In this document: piece after piece, positions 1 to 7,860 of the stretch
How the letters are laid out: each line of letters opens with the position of its first letter
Position numbering within the stretch: position 1 is the stretch's first letter
Assembly: GCA_028277985.1 (NCBI GenBank)
Contig: JANQFG010000196.1
Coordinates: 1-34,173, forward strand
Source: a bacterium
Lineage (GTDB): Bacteria > Desulfobacterota > DSWW01
Direction: 5' to 3'
DNA length: 34,173 nucleotides
Program-made: the position numbers and the translations under genes
Notes under the pieces: generated by a model
Database searches by the model: none
Seen by the model: the letters and a program-made list of their open reading frames with translations, nothing else
Told to the model about the DNA's origin: nothing

Positions 1-116
1 GGCCATGGGGCGACTCCTTTCGGGTTCAATGCTGTGAGAACCGGGGGTGCTCTCTTGGAAAGGGTCTCGTGTGGAAACGTTGGCCGTGCAAGTATAGCGA
101 TGGCGGAAATCGTACG

Positions 117-1229
117 TCAACTCGCTCCGGGCCGGGTCAAGATGCCGGCTTCGTTGAGACAGAGGGCCACGATGTCGTGCACATTGAGAACCATCTTCGG
201 CAGGTTGGTCAGTTTCAGCGTCTTGAAAAAGGGGGATTCTTCGACCAGGATGCGGGTCAGCTTCCGCACATCCTTTTCCCCGTGTGCGTCGTATGCACAA
301 AGAACTTCGTCCCTCATGTTCTTGAGCCGGCCGATCCGGAAATCCAGATGGTTCAGAATGGTGTCTCGACCCGTCTTGACCTGCCCGTGGGCGGGCAGGA
401 ACACCTCGACGACACCCATTTCCGTCAGCGTCCTGAATTTCTCCAGACTCTCGATGCAATCCGACAATGAGCTGAACATGAAGACGGGATTTCCGATCCA
501 GTCCGCATCACTGACGAGCAGGGCCTTCCTTTCCTCCCACAGAAGCGAAACGGAACAGGGGCTGTGGCCAGGGGTCGCCAGTAGAATCTTGCTTCCCACC
601 TTCCAGCCTGTCATCACCGCATCTCCGAACCGGAACGACTCCTTCTTCTCTTCCCGAAGCGGCTCCGCCGGGACCGATCCGTTCACCGGGTTCGGCCAGA
701 CAATGGCGGCCATCGCGGCCCAGAGCCTTCTCGTGAAGGCCGGGGCGAAACGGTTCATCACCGTGAAGGGCGACATGAGGAGGTTGTAAGGGAAGGGGAA
801 GGTGGCGTATCTGGAGAAGTAATTTTCGGAGCACGTTACCAACGACTCGAACATGGATTTCGGCTCGTTCATCACCTGTCCGTCCCGAAAGCCGGACTCG
901 TGCACATAGACATGTTTTTCCGGTGCATGCATCACGTCGATCAAGGCGAAGTTGTTCGCATGGTCCACGTGTGAATGGCCCGCGACGACAAAAGTCTTTT
1001 TCCATGCAGCCCCTGCGTGTCTCCTCTGCCGGATGTGGTCCTCCATGGCGGCTGCGATCTGTCTTCCGCACGAGGGGTCGTAGAGGATCGCCTCGTCCGA
1101 GTCCTCGATGAAGAATGCATTGCTGATCATGGGGTCGGCGAACAGGTGTCTCGACAGCTTCCCCCGGAACATGACGATCCCTTCTCGAACGGTGACCGAC
1201 CCCATTCCATGGGCGCGTGTGTTCTTCAT
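117..1229 (-). CDS. MBL-fold metallo-hydrolase
   Basis: Predicted metallo-beta-lactamase-fold hydrolase of about 370 residues. The metal-binding signature HSHVDH is visible near residues 85-90, followed by a second-shell TPGHSP motif, an SDAD segment where the bridging aspartate is expected, and a late PAHGQ motif. The order fits the glyoxalase II/lactonase-like branch of the superfamily; the substrate cannot be told. No signal peptide is evident, so it is probably cytoplasmic. I chose the ATG at 1229 because AAGGAGGG lies just upstream; an in-frame TTG at 1244 would place that ribosome site inside the gene. A near-consensus promoter overlapping a putative TetR operator lies 90-120 bases upstream. 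Together with the neighbouring regulator this suggests co-regulation with the operon starting at 2569. Confidence 0.88.
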   Translation of the reverse strand: MKNTRAHGMGSVTVREGIVMFRGKLSRHLFADPMISNAFFIEDSDEAILYDPSCGRQIAAAMEDHIRQRRHAGAAWKKTFVVAGHSHVDHANNFALIDVMHAPEKHVYVHESGFRDGQVMNEPKSMFESLVTCSENYFSRYATFPFPYNLLMSPFTVMNRFAPAFTRRLWAAMAAIVWPNPVNGSVPAEPLREEKKESFRFGDAVMTGWKVGSKILLATPGHSPCSVSLLWEERKALLVSDADWIGNPVFMFSSLSDCIESLEKFRTLTEMGVVEVFLPAHGQVKTGRDTILNHLDFRIGRLKNMRDEVLCAYDAHGEKDVRKLTRILVEESPFFKTLKLTNLPKMVLNVHDIVALCLNEAGILTRPGAS

Positions 1230-1319
1230 GGTTCCCTCCTTCAAGAGATCCGGTTGAGAAGGCTCAACGAACGTTCGATGGCCGGACCGAAGAGGAATTC
1301 GGTGGATCGGCCATGAACC

Positions 1320-1348
1320 TGTATATCAAACAAAATAGACGATGTCAA
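1320..1348 (-). promoter_or_regulatory. Promoter of MBL gene with overlapping putative TetR operator
   Basis: Read on the minus strand: -35 TTGACA (1343-1348), a 17-base spacer, -10 TATACA (1320-1325). The 13-mer TAGACGATGTCAA (1336-1348) covers the -35 box and part of the spacer. It is an imperfect palindrome (GAC/GTC core) that recurs at three other places around the regulator. Confidence 0.7.
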
Positions 1349-1481
1349 GATAAGATGTCGGAAAGGGACGCCCGGGTCGGGTCGAGAAGGCCATCGAGTA
1401 TATTATTTTGATAATATTGAATAAATAGTCGAAAAAGAGGGTTCAAGAAGACGCCTTGCCGGAAGCGTTCCGCCTATAAAG

Positions 1482-1494
1482 TAGACGATATTAA
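1482..1494. promoter_or_regulatory. Weak copy of the putative TetR operator motif
   Basis: TAGACGATATTAA matches the motif at 1336-1348 in the TAGACGAT half and the final AA, but the GTC half is degraded. It lies 48 bases past the stop codon of the tetR-like gene and well upstream of the hydrolase promoter, so it could be an auxiliary site or chance. Confidence 0.4.
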
Positions 1495-1541
1495 CTTTGT
1501 TCCGGATGAATTCGGATCCGTGGAAAGAGTCGGTTCCGGGG

Positions 1542-2195
1542 TCAGTCCCTGACGAGTCCGGTCAAAAGGGATTGCACCGAGTAGTGGATGAACTTCTGGT
1601 TGTTATCCAGATTCTCGGCGCGGCCCTGGATGTTCATGACTGGGATTCGAATGATTCGGTAGGAAACCTGGATCTGGCCGCTGAGCAGAAGCATGGACAA
1701 CCCGTGGCACATGGCCCAGAACACGTTCGCCACCGAAAGAGGGTCTTCGCCCACGATCCTCTTCTCTTTCTGGCAGGCCTCTATCACGCTGATCAGTTCA
1801 TCGTACGCTGAGAGCGATGCAGCGCTCATCTCGGGGGAGACGCCATCTGCAACGACATCGTCGCCGAACATGAGCTTGTACTGATCCGGGTTGTCCAGCG
1901 CGAAATTCACGTAGGCCACGGACATCTCGTGGAGACGGGTTACGAGGTCCAAGGACTCGTCAGAGCGAATATCCTTCAGGCGGCCCTTGAGCTTTGCATA
2001 GCTTTCGGCCGCCACGGCGCCCAGCAGGTCGTTCTTGTTCTTGAAATGCTGATAGAGGGCGGTGCGCGAGACACCGACGCGCTGACTCAGGGCCCGCATC
2101 GTCACCTTCTGCACGCCACCTTCCGAGATCATCTTTGCTGCCGCCTTGAGCAATGCGGCCCTCAGATTTCCATGGTGGTAGGCTCTCTTCAACAT
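1542..2195 (-). CDS. TetR family transcriptional regulator
   Basis: Transcription factor of 217 residues. The N-terminal 60 residues form a typical TetR DNA-binding domain: a first helix around LLKAAAKMISEGG and a helix-turn-helix covering LSQRVGVSRTALYQHFKNK at about residues 35-54. The C-terminal half carries the segment FWAMCHGLSML, which resembles the WHG-type TetR ligand domain (TetR_C_33), often found next to fatty-acid or acyl-CoA genes. The ligand is unknown; given an acyl-CoA ligase in the divergent operon, an acyl-CoA is a reasonable guess. Four copies of a 13-bp imperfect palindrome lie at the promoters of this gene, the hydrolase and the divergent operon, consistent with auto- and cross-repression. 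Confidence 0.9.
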   Translation of the reverse strand: MLKRAYHHGNLRAALLKAAAKMISEGGVQKVTMRALSQRVGVSRTALYQHFKNKNDLLGAVAAESYAKLKGRLKDIRSDESLDLVTRLHEMSVAYVNFALDNPDQYKLMFGDDVVADGVSPEMSAASLSAYDELISVIEACQKEKRIVGEDPLSVANVFWAMCHGLSMLLLSGQIQVSYRIIRIPVMNIQGRAENLDNNQKFIHYSVQSLLTGLVRD

Positions 2196-2354
2196 TTCTC
2201 CAATGAAGTCAGTTGGTTAGGAATTAGGTTCTTATACAACGCCCGTAACGAACAGATCAAGAACAAGGAAACGAACGGGTGGATGCAGGTCTTCGGGCCC
2301 GTCGTGCCGCCGTACCGGATGCAGGCAGCAGCAGCGCAGGATCTGCGTTCAATA

Positions 2355-2367
2355 TAGACGGAGTCAA
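2355..2367 (-). promoter_or_regulatory. Putative TetR operator at the regulator's own promoter
   Basis: TAGACGGAGTCAA; on the minus strand the same bases read TTGACTCCGTCTA, so TTGACT (2362-2367) could be the -35 box of the tetR-like gene. The expected -10 position is poorly conserved. The motif matches those at 1336-1348 and 2481-2493. Confidence 0.6.
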
Positions 2368-2480
2368 TAATATACGCAATGAAAATCACTCTCTTCCCGC
2401 ACTCTAGTCTCTATTTTATTTGTTTAATCTGATATTTAGGCTGCAAACAAGAGAGACGGAAGATTTCGCGAAGAAATATC

Positions 2481-2509
2481 TTGACAACGTCTATATTAGT
2501 TGCTACGAT
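2481..2509 (+). promoter_or_regulatory. Operon promoter with overlapping putative TetR operator
   Basis: -35 TTGACA (2481-2486), 17-base spacer, -10 TACGAT (2504-2509). The operator-like 13-mer TTGACAACGTCTA (2481-2493) covers the -35 box, so a bound regulator would block RNA polymerase. It drives the five genes from 2569 to 7801. Confidence 0.72.
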
Positions 2510-2568
2510 GTCCCGGAAGCTGGCGGGCCGGGAACATTCGAACGAGAGAACGGGTCATGGAGGCGAGG

Positions 2569-3018
2569 ATGAACCAGAACCGGACGATTCGATGGGGTTG
2601 GCTGAAACTGATGTACACGGTGACGATCCTGATGCCGGGCCCCTGGGGCCTGGCCACGATCTTCTGCCCGGAAATCGTCAACGGGCTTTTTCAATTTCCC
2701 AGCCAGCACCCCTTCCTGTACGGGATTACCGGCAGCCTCTGGGTGACGTTTGCGGTGCTTTCCGCCTGCGGGCTTCGAGATCCCTTGAGGTTTCTGCCGG
2801 TTCTCATGTTCCAACTCACCTACAAGGTTATCTGGATCAGTTGCGTCGTCATCCCTTTGCTGATCCAGGGGCGACTGTCCGTCTACGAGATCCTGTTCGC
2901 CCTGTCCATGCTCGCCTTCGTTGCAGGCGATCTGATCGCCATTCCTTTCTGGCACCTCTTCTCCATAGAGTCGGTCGTCTATTCCAACTGCCCTGAGCCG
3001 AGACGAGTGCAGATATGA
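2569..3018 (+). CDS. Small four-helix integral membrane protein
   Basis: Predicted inner-membrane protein of 149 residues with about four hydrophobic segments (roughly residues 11-32, 46-70, 75-100 and 108-130) and short polar loops. I do not recognise the family with certainty. The ATG at 2569 is preferred because GGAGG ends five bases before it; an in-frame ATG four codons earlier (2557) has a weaker site. Its stop overlaps the start of the next gene (ATGA at 3015-3018), implying translational coupling with the flavodoxin-like oxidoreductase. It is the first gene after the TetR-controlled promoter, so a role at the membrane in the same pathway is likely but unspecified. Confidence 0.75.
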   Translation: MNQNRTIRWGWLKLMYTVTILMPGPWGLATIFCPEIVNGLFQFPSQHPFLYGITGSLWVTFAVLSACGLRDPLRFLPVLMFQLTYKVIWISCVVIPLLIQGRLSVYEILFALSMLAFVAGDLIAIPFWHLFSIESVVYSNCPEPRRVQI

Positions 3019-4391
3019 AGATCGCAGTATTGAACGGAAGCCCCAAGGGAATGACCAGCGTTACCATGCAGTACGTCCAGTACATGCAGAAGCAGTTTCC
3101 CGAACACGAGCTCGCAATCGTCGGCATCCACGGCAAGACGAAGAAGATGGAAAAAGACATTGGGGCCCTGCAGGAAGTACTAGACCTGATCCGGTCTTCG
3201 GACGGGGTCCTGTGGGCCTTTCCGGTCTACTACATGCTCGTGCCCGGCTACTACAAACGCTTCATCGAGCTGATCTGGGAAACAGGCCTCGAAGAGGTCT
3301 TTCGAAACAAGCACGCCGCCGTCCTCGCAACTTCCATCAAGTACTTCGATCATGCCGCCCTCTACTACATGCAGGCGATCAGCGAAGACCTGGGGATGAA
3401 ATACCACGGCTCCTTTTCCCCGGAAATGTATCTGCTCGCTGAAGAGGAGGGCAGGGCAAAGACACGGTTCTTTGCCGAGAACTTCTTCGACGAAATCGAG
3501 AAGGACACGACCACGGCCCGCTCCTATCCCACTGTGAAACGGCGAGACTTCGCGTATTGTCCAGGCAGCATTCGAAACAGGATCGACCCGGGCGACAAAA
3601 AGGTTCTCATTCTCACCGACAGTGACGGCCGGGAGCCGAATCTGGACGGGATGATCGAGAGATTCCGGGCTTCTTTCTCCGGGGAGATCGAGCTTCTCAA
3701 CATAAACGACGTGAGAACGGACGGCCCCTGCCTCGGTTGCATCCAGTGCTGGTACGACCACAAGTGCATCTACGATGACGACTTCGTGGACGCCATGCAG
3801 AAGAAGGTGCTGACCGCGGATATTCTGGTCTTCACAGGAGCGATCAAGGACCGGTTCCTGTCCTCGAAATGGAAGATATGGCTCGATCGCTCCTTCTGCA
3901 ACGGCCACACCGCCTGGCTTCCAGGGAAGCAGATCGCGCTCTTGGTGGCTGGCCCGTTGAGCCAGAACTCGAACATCATGGAGATCTTCCAGGTCTTCTT
4001 CGAGCTGCTGGACGCAAACCTGGTCGGCTTCGTGAGCGACGAATACGGGGACTCGGAAGCACTCGACCGACTGCTGGAAGACATGGCCGGGCGACTCGTG
4101 AAGTTTGCCGACAACGGGTACGTTCAGCCCCGAACGGACCTTGGCGAGGCATCACGACTCACATTCCGAGAAGTCTTCTGGGGCAGGTTCCGCTTCCCCT
4201 TCATCGCAGACTATCACGCTTACTTCAAGAAACTGGGAGATCGAGAATTTCCGCACAAGGATTACAGGACAAGGCTGAAGAACTGGTTTCTCATGCTCTT
4301 GAGCTACTGCTCGCCGGCATTCAGAAGAAAGATGACACGGAGCATGAAACAGAATCTGCTTCTTCCCCTGAAGGGCGTAATCGACAAATAG
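3015..4391 (+). CDS. Tandem flavodoxin-fold NAD(P)H/FMN-dependent oxidoreductase
   Basis: Predicted FMN-binding oxidoreductase of 458 residues. It seems to contain two flavodoxin-like domains in a row. The first begins MKIAVLNGSPKG, the phosphate-binding loop of the NADPH-dependent FMN reductase/WrbA group, followed by a FPVYYMLVPGYYKRFIE segment. The second begins near residue 195 (KKVLILTDSDGREPNLDGM) and carries PCLGCIQCWYDHKC, the cysteine-containing segment common in iron-sulfur flavoprotein relatives, then VFTGAIKDRFLSSKWKIWLDR. Family members are usually single-domain proteins of about 180-250 residues, so this is a duplicated-domain form. It probably moves electrons in the pathway encoded by this operon, perhaps with the Fe-S protein at 5260. 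The substrate is unknown. Confidence 0.85.
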   Translation: MKIAVLNGSPKGMTSVTMQYVQYMQKQFPEHELAIVGIHGKTKKMEKDIGALQEVLDLIRSSDGVLWAFPVYYMLVPGYYKRFIELIWETGLEEVFRNKHAAVLATSIKYFDHAALYYMQAISEDLGMKYHGSFSPEMYLLAEEEGRAKTRFFAENFFDEIEKDTTTARSYPTVKRRDFAYCPGSIRNRIDPGDKKVLILTDSDGREPNLDGMIERFRASFSGEIELLNINDVRTDGPCLGCIQCWYDHKCIYDDDFVDAMQKKVLTADILVFTGAIKDRFLSSKWKIWLDRSFCNGHTAWLPGKQIALLVAGPLSQNSNIMEIFQVFFELLDANLVGFVSDEYGDSEALDRLLEDMAGRLVKFADNGYVQPRTDLGEASRLTFREVFWGRFRFPFIADYHAYFKKLGDREFPHKDYRTRLKNWFLMLLSYCSPAFRRKMTRSMKQNLLLPLKGVIDK

Positions 4392-4410
4392 AGGACCAGG
4401 AGGACCCAAG

Positions 4411-5190
4411 ATGTTGGATCTCAAGGCAGTCAATGAAGCGTTGAGTAAATATGTGCGGCCCCAGACCTTCCCGGTAGCCATCCGGATGTGCTCGCCGGGC
4501 GAGAACGTACCGGAGATGGCAAGACATCCGAAACGGGATCTCGGTCTACATGTTCCACTGTGCAATGCGATCGCCATTGCGCGGCGATACGGCTGGGTGA
4601 TGACCATCGACCACGAGCAATCCTGCTGGGTGGCGTCCGCCTGCCTGGGATTCCTGCCGATCAAAGAGGACGTGGCGGACGGCACGATGCAGGAGCGACT
4701 CGGGATCTGGGGCCACAAGAAGGAAGAGGCCGCCAAGTTCCTCGACGGCCTGACCAAGTTCGAATACGGCCGGTATGACCGGGTGCTGGTCGCACCCCTG
4801 CATCGGGCATCCTTCGAACCAGAGGTGGTCCTGGTTTACGGGACTCCTGCCCAGATTTGGCTGCTCGTGTCCGGCTACCTGCTCGTCACCGGCGAGTTCT
4901 CCCTGGCCGCTTCCCTGTCCATGGGGGCGGGGTGCATCACCTACGTGGCGAAGACGATGAGAACCGATGCCCCGCAATTCGGCCTGCTGGGCGTGGGCGA
5001 GCGGTTCAATCACGCCCAGGATCACGAGTGCTCCCTTTCGATCCCGATCAGCAAGGTGGAGACCTTTGTCGAGGGACTGAGCTTCGGACACAAGGTCGGG
5101 GTCTACCGGTATCCCGTTCCGTCCTTCCTCCGCTATGACGCAGAGCACCCACCGGGATACGACAAGATGTTGGAGTATCTGAAATCGTAA
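4411..5190 (+). CDS. DUF169 family protein
   Basis: Protein of 259 residues with the hallmarks of DUF169: an N-terminal PVAIRMCSPGENVPEMA segment, a conserved LCNAIAIARRYGW region with a cysteine, an ESCWVASACLGF-like cysteine segment (SCWVASACLGF here) and a C-terminal VPSFLRYDAEHPPGYDKMLEYL ending. The family has no established biochemical role; members are common in methanogens and anaerobic bacteria and often sit near redox or C1 genes. The conserved cysteines are compatible with metal or cluster binding, which is inference. AGGAGG lies a few bases upstream of the start. It sits between a flavodoxin-like oxidoreductase and an Fe-S protein in the same operon. Confidence 0.85.
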   Translation: MLDLKAVNEALSKYVRPQTFPVAIRMCSPGENVPEMARHPKRDLGLHVPLCNAIAIARRYGWVMTIDHEQSCWVASACLGFLPIKEDVADGTMQERLGIWGHKKEEAAKFLDGLTKFEYGRYDRVLVAPLHRASFEPEVVLVYGTPAQIWLLVSGYLLVTGEFSLAASLSMGAGCITYVAKTMRTDAPQFGLLGVGERFNHAQDHECSLSIPISKVETFVEGLSFGHKVGVYRYPVPSFLRYDAEHPPGYDKMLEYLKS

Positions 5191-5259
5191 GGGTTCCCGG
5201 AACGGAGCCATCTGCGGCCGGAGTCACGGGACCGAAAGACACGAAGGAGGCAGAATGCC

Positions 5260-6255
5260 ATGTTTGATCCGGAAAAATGCACCCAATGCGGGGATTGTTT
5301 CGTGGATTGCCACTGGATCCAGGCGGAACGGGACGATGCGATTCAATGGATAGGTGAAATCATCCAGGGCGAGCGCTCGGAGGTACTCGATCGTTGCATT
5401 ACATGCTATGCCTGTAACGAGCGTTGCCCGCAACAGGCGAACCCTTTCGACCGGATCGCCGAGCTTCAGGACAAATATCACTGCCTGGCGCCGGCCGAGG
5501 AAGTGGCTGCCCTGGAGGAGCGGTTCTCTTTTACACGGGAGCTCGACGAAGTCCCGCAGGCGGACCGCGTCATGTCGATGTGTGTGCTTCCGAACACGCA
5601 CGCGCATCTGTTTCAGGGCGAGCTGTATGACCTTCCCCGGGTCGCGGGAAAGCCCTACTTCTGCTGGATCCTGTTCGGCCACCTCGGCGCGGAGAGCGTT
5701 CAGAGGCGGCATGCACAGACGCTCGTGGATCGTCTCGCCATGACCGGAGCCAGAGAAATCGTCTGTGTGCACGACGACTGCTACACCATGCTGGCCCGCG
5801 ACGTACCCGAGTACGGTATCGATCTGCCCTTTCGGCCCGTTCACTTCACCGAATATCTGGTTGGATATCTGAAGGAGAACAAAGATCGGGTCCGGCCCCT
5901 CGACATCGAAATCGCCTACAACCGCCCCTGCGCGTCCAGGCTAACCCCGGAAAAGGAGCATTTTGTCGACGAGTTCTTCGAGCTTGCCGGCGTTCGCCGA
6001 GTGAAGCGCGTCTACGATCGGGAAGACGCCATGTGTTGCGGAGGCGCAAAGGCGCTTCTCGGAAAGGGCGACCCGAGGCCCGACCAGGAGCAGAACTTGA
6101 GAGATGCGCAGAATGCAGGGGCCAGGGCGATGGTGGCCCTCTGCCCGGTCTGCATCCGGTCTCTGGCCGGTGCCGCTCTTGAAATGAAGATGCCCCTCGT
6201 GTTCATCGGGGACATCGCCCGGATGGCCCTCGGCGAAATCGAGGTTCCCTTCTGA
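5260..6255 (+). CDS. HdrD/GlpC-like Fe-S oxidoreductase
   Basis: Cytoplasmic electron-transfer protein of 331 residues. The N terminus carries two [4Fe-4S] motifs, CTQCGDCFVDC near residues 8-18 and CITCYACNERCP near 46-57. The first lacks the usual proline after its fourth cysteine. The C-terminal part matches heterodisulfide-reductase HdrD/GlpC-type proteins: an HDDCYTML segment, a YNRPCASRL segment and a MCCGGAKALL motif of the CCG domain, then CPVCIRSL. Such proteins pass electrons between flavoproteins and thiol/disulfide or quinone partners. AAGGAGG lies upstream of the start. In this operon the likely partner is the tandem-flavodoxin protein at 3015. Only one clear CCGG-type motif is present, so it may be a simplified version of the two-CCG-domain enzymes. 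Confidence 0.85.
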   Translation: MFDPEKCTQCGDCFVDCHWIQAERDDAIQWIGEIIQGERSEVLDRCITCYACNERCPQQANPFDRIAELQDKYHCLAPAEEVAALEERFSFTRELDEVPQADRVMSMCVLPNTHAHLFQGELYDLPRVAGKPYFCWILFGHLGAESVQRRHAQTLVDRLAMTGAREIVCVHDDCYTMLARDVPEYGIDLPFRPVHFTEYLVGYLKENKDRVRPLDIEIAYNRPCASRLTPEKEHFVDEFFELAGVRRVKRVYDREDAMCCGGAKALLGKGDPRPDQEQNLRDAQNAGARAMVALCPVCIRSLAGAALEMKMPLVFIGDIARMALGEIEVPF

Positions 6256-6280
6256 GTCGAGCGAACAGGGAACGAAGAGA

Positions 6281-7801
6281 ATGAACATAGGCGAATGGCC
6301 CAGGCAGTGGAGTCGTCTCGACCCTGAAGGGACCTGCATGAAATGCGGGGAGCTGGAGCTGAGCAGAAGAGCATTCAATCTGCGGATCAACCGTCTGGCT
6401 CACGGGCTTCAGGAGCTCGGGATCCGGAAGGGGGACCGGGTTGCCGTACTGATGGCCAACAGCCATGTTTTTCTCGAGATCCTTTTCGCCCTTTCCAAGC
6501 TGGGTGGGATCCTGGTGCCACTGAACTTCCGGCTTGCCGTACCCGAGCTTGAATACATCCTCCATGATTCGGAACCCTCCGCCCTGATCTACTCTCCGGA
6601 ATTCACTGCGCTGGTGAACGGGTTTAGAGGAAGGATTCCGAGCATACGATGCTATATCGGAGAGAAGGAGGGAGCGGAAGACGACCTCGAATACGAAACG
6701 TGGATCGAAGGCAGACCGGTGGAGGAACCGGGCAGGGGAGGGCGTGTGGATCTGGATGATCCCCATATCATCATGTACACGTCCGGTACGACCGGCAGGC
6801 CCAAAGGCGCCGTCATCACGCAGGGGAACACGCAGTGGAGCGCGATCAACTATCTCCACACCTATCCGATCGAGCGTACGGACGTGGCTGCATGCTGCGC
6901 CCCCCTTTTCCACATCGGGGCACTGTGCTCCTCGGCGACACCCAGCTTGTATGCGGGCTCCAGGCTGGTCATCCAGCGTTTCTTCGATCCGGCCGGGATC
7001 CTCGGGCTGATCGAGGAGAACCGGGTCAACAGCATGCTCGGCATCCCGGTCATGTTTCAGTTCATGAGCCGCGTGCCTGAATTCGAATCCGCGGATTTCT
7101 CGACCGTCAAGTACTTTGTGACCGGAGGTTCGCCCTGTCCCAAGTCGTTGATCGACGTCTACCAGCGGAAGGGGGTCCGGTTTGCCCAGGGGTACGGCAT
7201 GACCGAGGCGTCCATCGTGACCGCCCTGTTGCCGGAGGAGTCCCATGCCAGGGCCGGATCCTGCGGAAGGTCTCTGTTCCACGTGGAGATACGAATCGTT
7301 GATCCGGAAGGGAAGGATCTGCCTCCCAGGGAAACAGGGGAAATCCTCATCAAGGGACCCGTTGTGATGCAGGGCTACTGGCGGAGACCGGAAGATACGG
7401 CACGGTCCATGCTCGACGGTTGGCTCCGTTCCGGCGACATCGGGTACCTGGACGAAGAAGGCTATCTCTACATCCAGGACCGAAAGAAGGACATGTATAT
7501 CAGCGGTGGAGAGAACGTCTATCCGGCAGAAGTCGAGGAGATCATTCTGCAGTGTCCCGGGGTGTCGGAGGTGGCCGTCATCGGCATGCCGGACGACAGA
7601 TGGGGGGAAACCGGCCTGGCCGTGGTGATAAGTGCGGACAACAGGGATGTAACGGAAGATCAGATCATCGAGGCCTGCCGGAGCAGGCTCGCCAAATACA
7701 AGATTCCGAGAAAGGTTGTGTTCGCGGGCGAGCTTCCCCGAACCACCTCCGGCAAGGTATTGAAGAACGAGCTGAGGGCGAGCTATGTGCCTGGCGCTTG
7801 A
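6281..7801 (+). CDS. Acyl-CoA synthetase (AMP-forming)
   Basis: AMP-forming carboxylate-CoA ligase of 506 residues, normal length for the class. The P-loop-like motif YTSGTTGRPKG is near residue 165, GYGMTEAS near 305, the hinge region GWLRSGDIGYLDEEGYLYI with DRKKDMYISGGENVYP near 385-415, and the catalytic lysine region TSGKVLKNELR at the C terminus. It would activate a carboxylic acid with ATP and couple it to CoA; the chain-length class cannot be read reliably from sequence alone, though it resembles medium/long-chain or aromatic acid ligases. It is the last gene of the operon that starts at 2569. Its presence next to a TetR regulator of WHG type hints that the pathway handles acyl-CoA. 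Confidence 0.93.
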   Translation: MNIGEWPRQWSRLDPEGTCMKCGELELSRRAFNLRINRLAHGLQELGIRKGDRVAVLMANSHVFLEILFALSKLGGILVPLNFRLAVPELEYILHDSEPSALIYSPEFTALVNGFRGRIPSIRCYIGEKEGAEDDLEYETWIEGRPVEEPGRGGRVDLDDPHIIMYTSGTTGRPKGAVITQGNTQWSAINYLHTYPIERTDVAACCAPLFHIGALCSSATPSLYAGSRLVIQRFFDPAGILGLIEENRVNSMLGIPVMFQFMSRVPEFESADFSTVKYFVTGGSPCPKSLIDVYQRKGVRFAQGYGMTEASIVTALLPEESHARAGSCGRSLFHVEIRIVDPEGKDLPPRETGEILIKGPVVMQGYWRRPEDTARSMLDGWLRSGDIGYLDEEGYLYIQDRKKDMYISGGENVYPAEVEEIILQCPGVSEVAVIGMPDDRWGETGLAVVISADNRDVTEDQIIEACRSRLAKYKIPRKVVFAGELPRTTSGKVLKNELRASYVPGA

Positions 7802-7804
7802 AGA

Positions 7805-7823
7805 CCGGAACCCTGATTTCCGG
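7805..7823 (+). terminator. Weak hairpin after the acyl-CoA ligase
   Basis: CCGGAA (7805-7810) pairs with TTCCGG (7818-7823) around a 7-base loop, just after the ligase stop. There is no T-run, so it is at best a weak or Rho-assisted terminator between convergent genes. Confidence 0.3.
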
Positions 7824-7860
7824 CGAACACCCGGATCTGAATTTCCTGAGCCGGACGTCC

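Larger units (their letters stand above)
1230..1541. other. Intergenic region between hydrolase and TetR genes
   Basis: No gene seen. It holds the hydrolase promoter (1320-1348), an AT-only inverted repeat (ATATTAT at 1400-1406, ATAATAT at 1411-1417) and a second, weaker copy of the putative TetR motif at 1482-1494. Confidence 0.6.
2196..2568. other. Divergent intergenic region
   Basis: No gene seen in these 373 bases. The region is AT-rich in its middle and holds two putative TetR operator copies (2355-2367, 2481-2493) and the operon promoter at 2481-2509. Confidence 0.6.

Noticed and set aside
34..789. Plus-strand open frame at the window start
   Set aside because: Antisense to the MBL hydrolase; no family features. 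Bases 1-116 otherwise hold nothing I can support.
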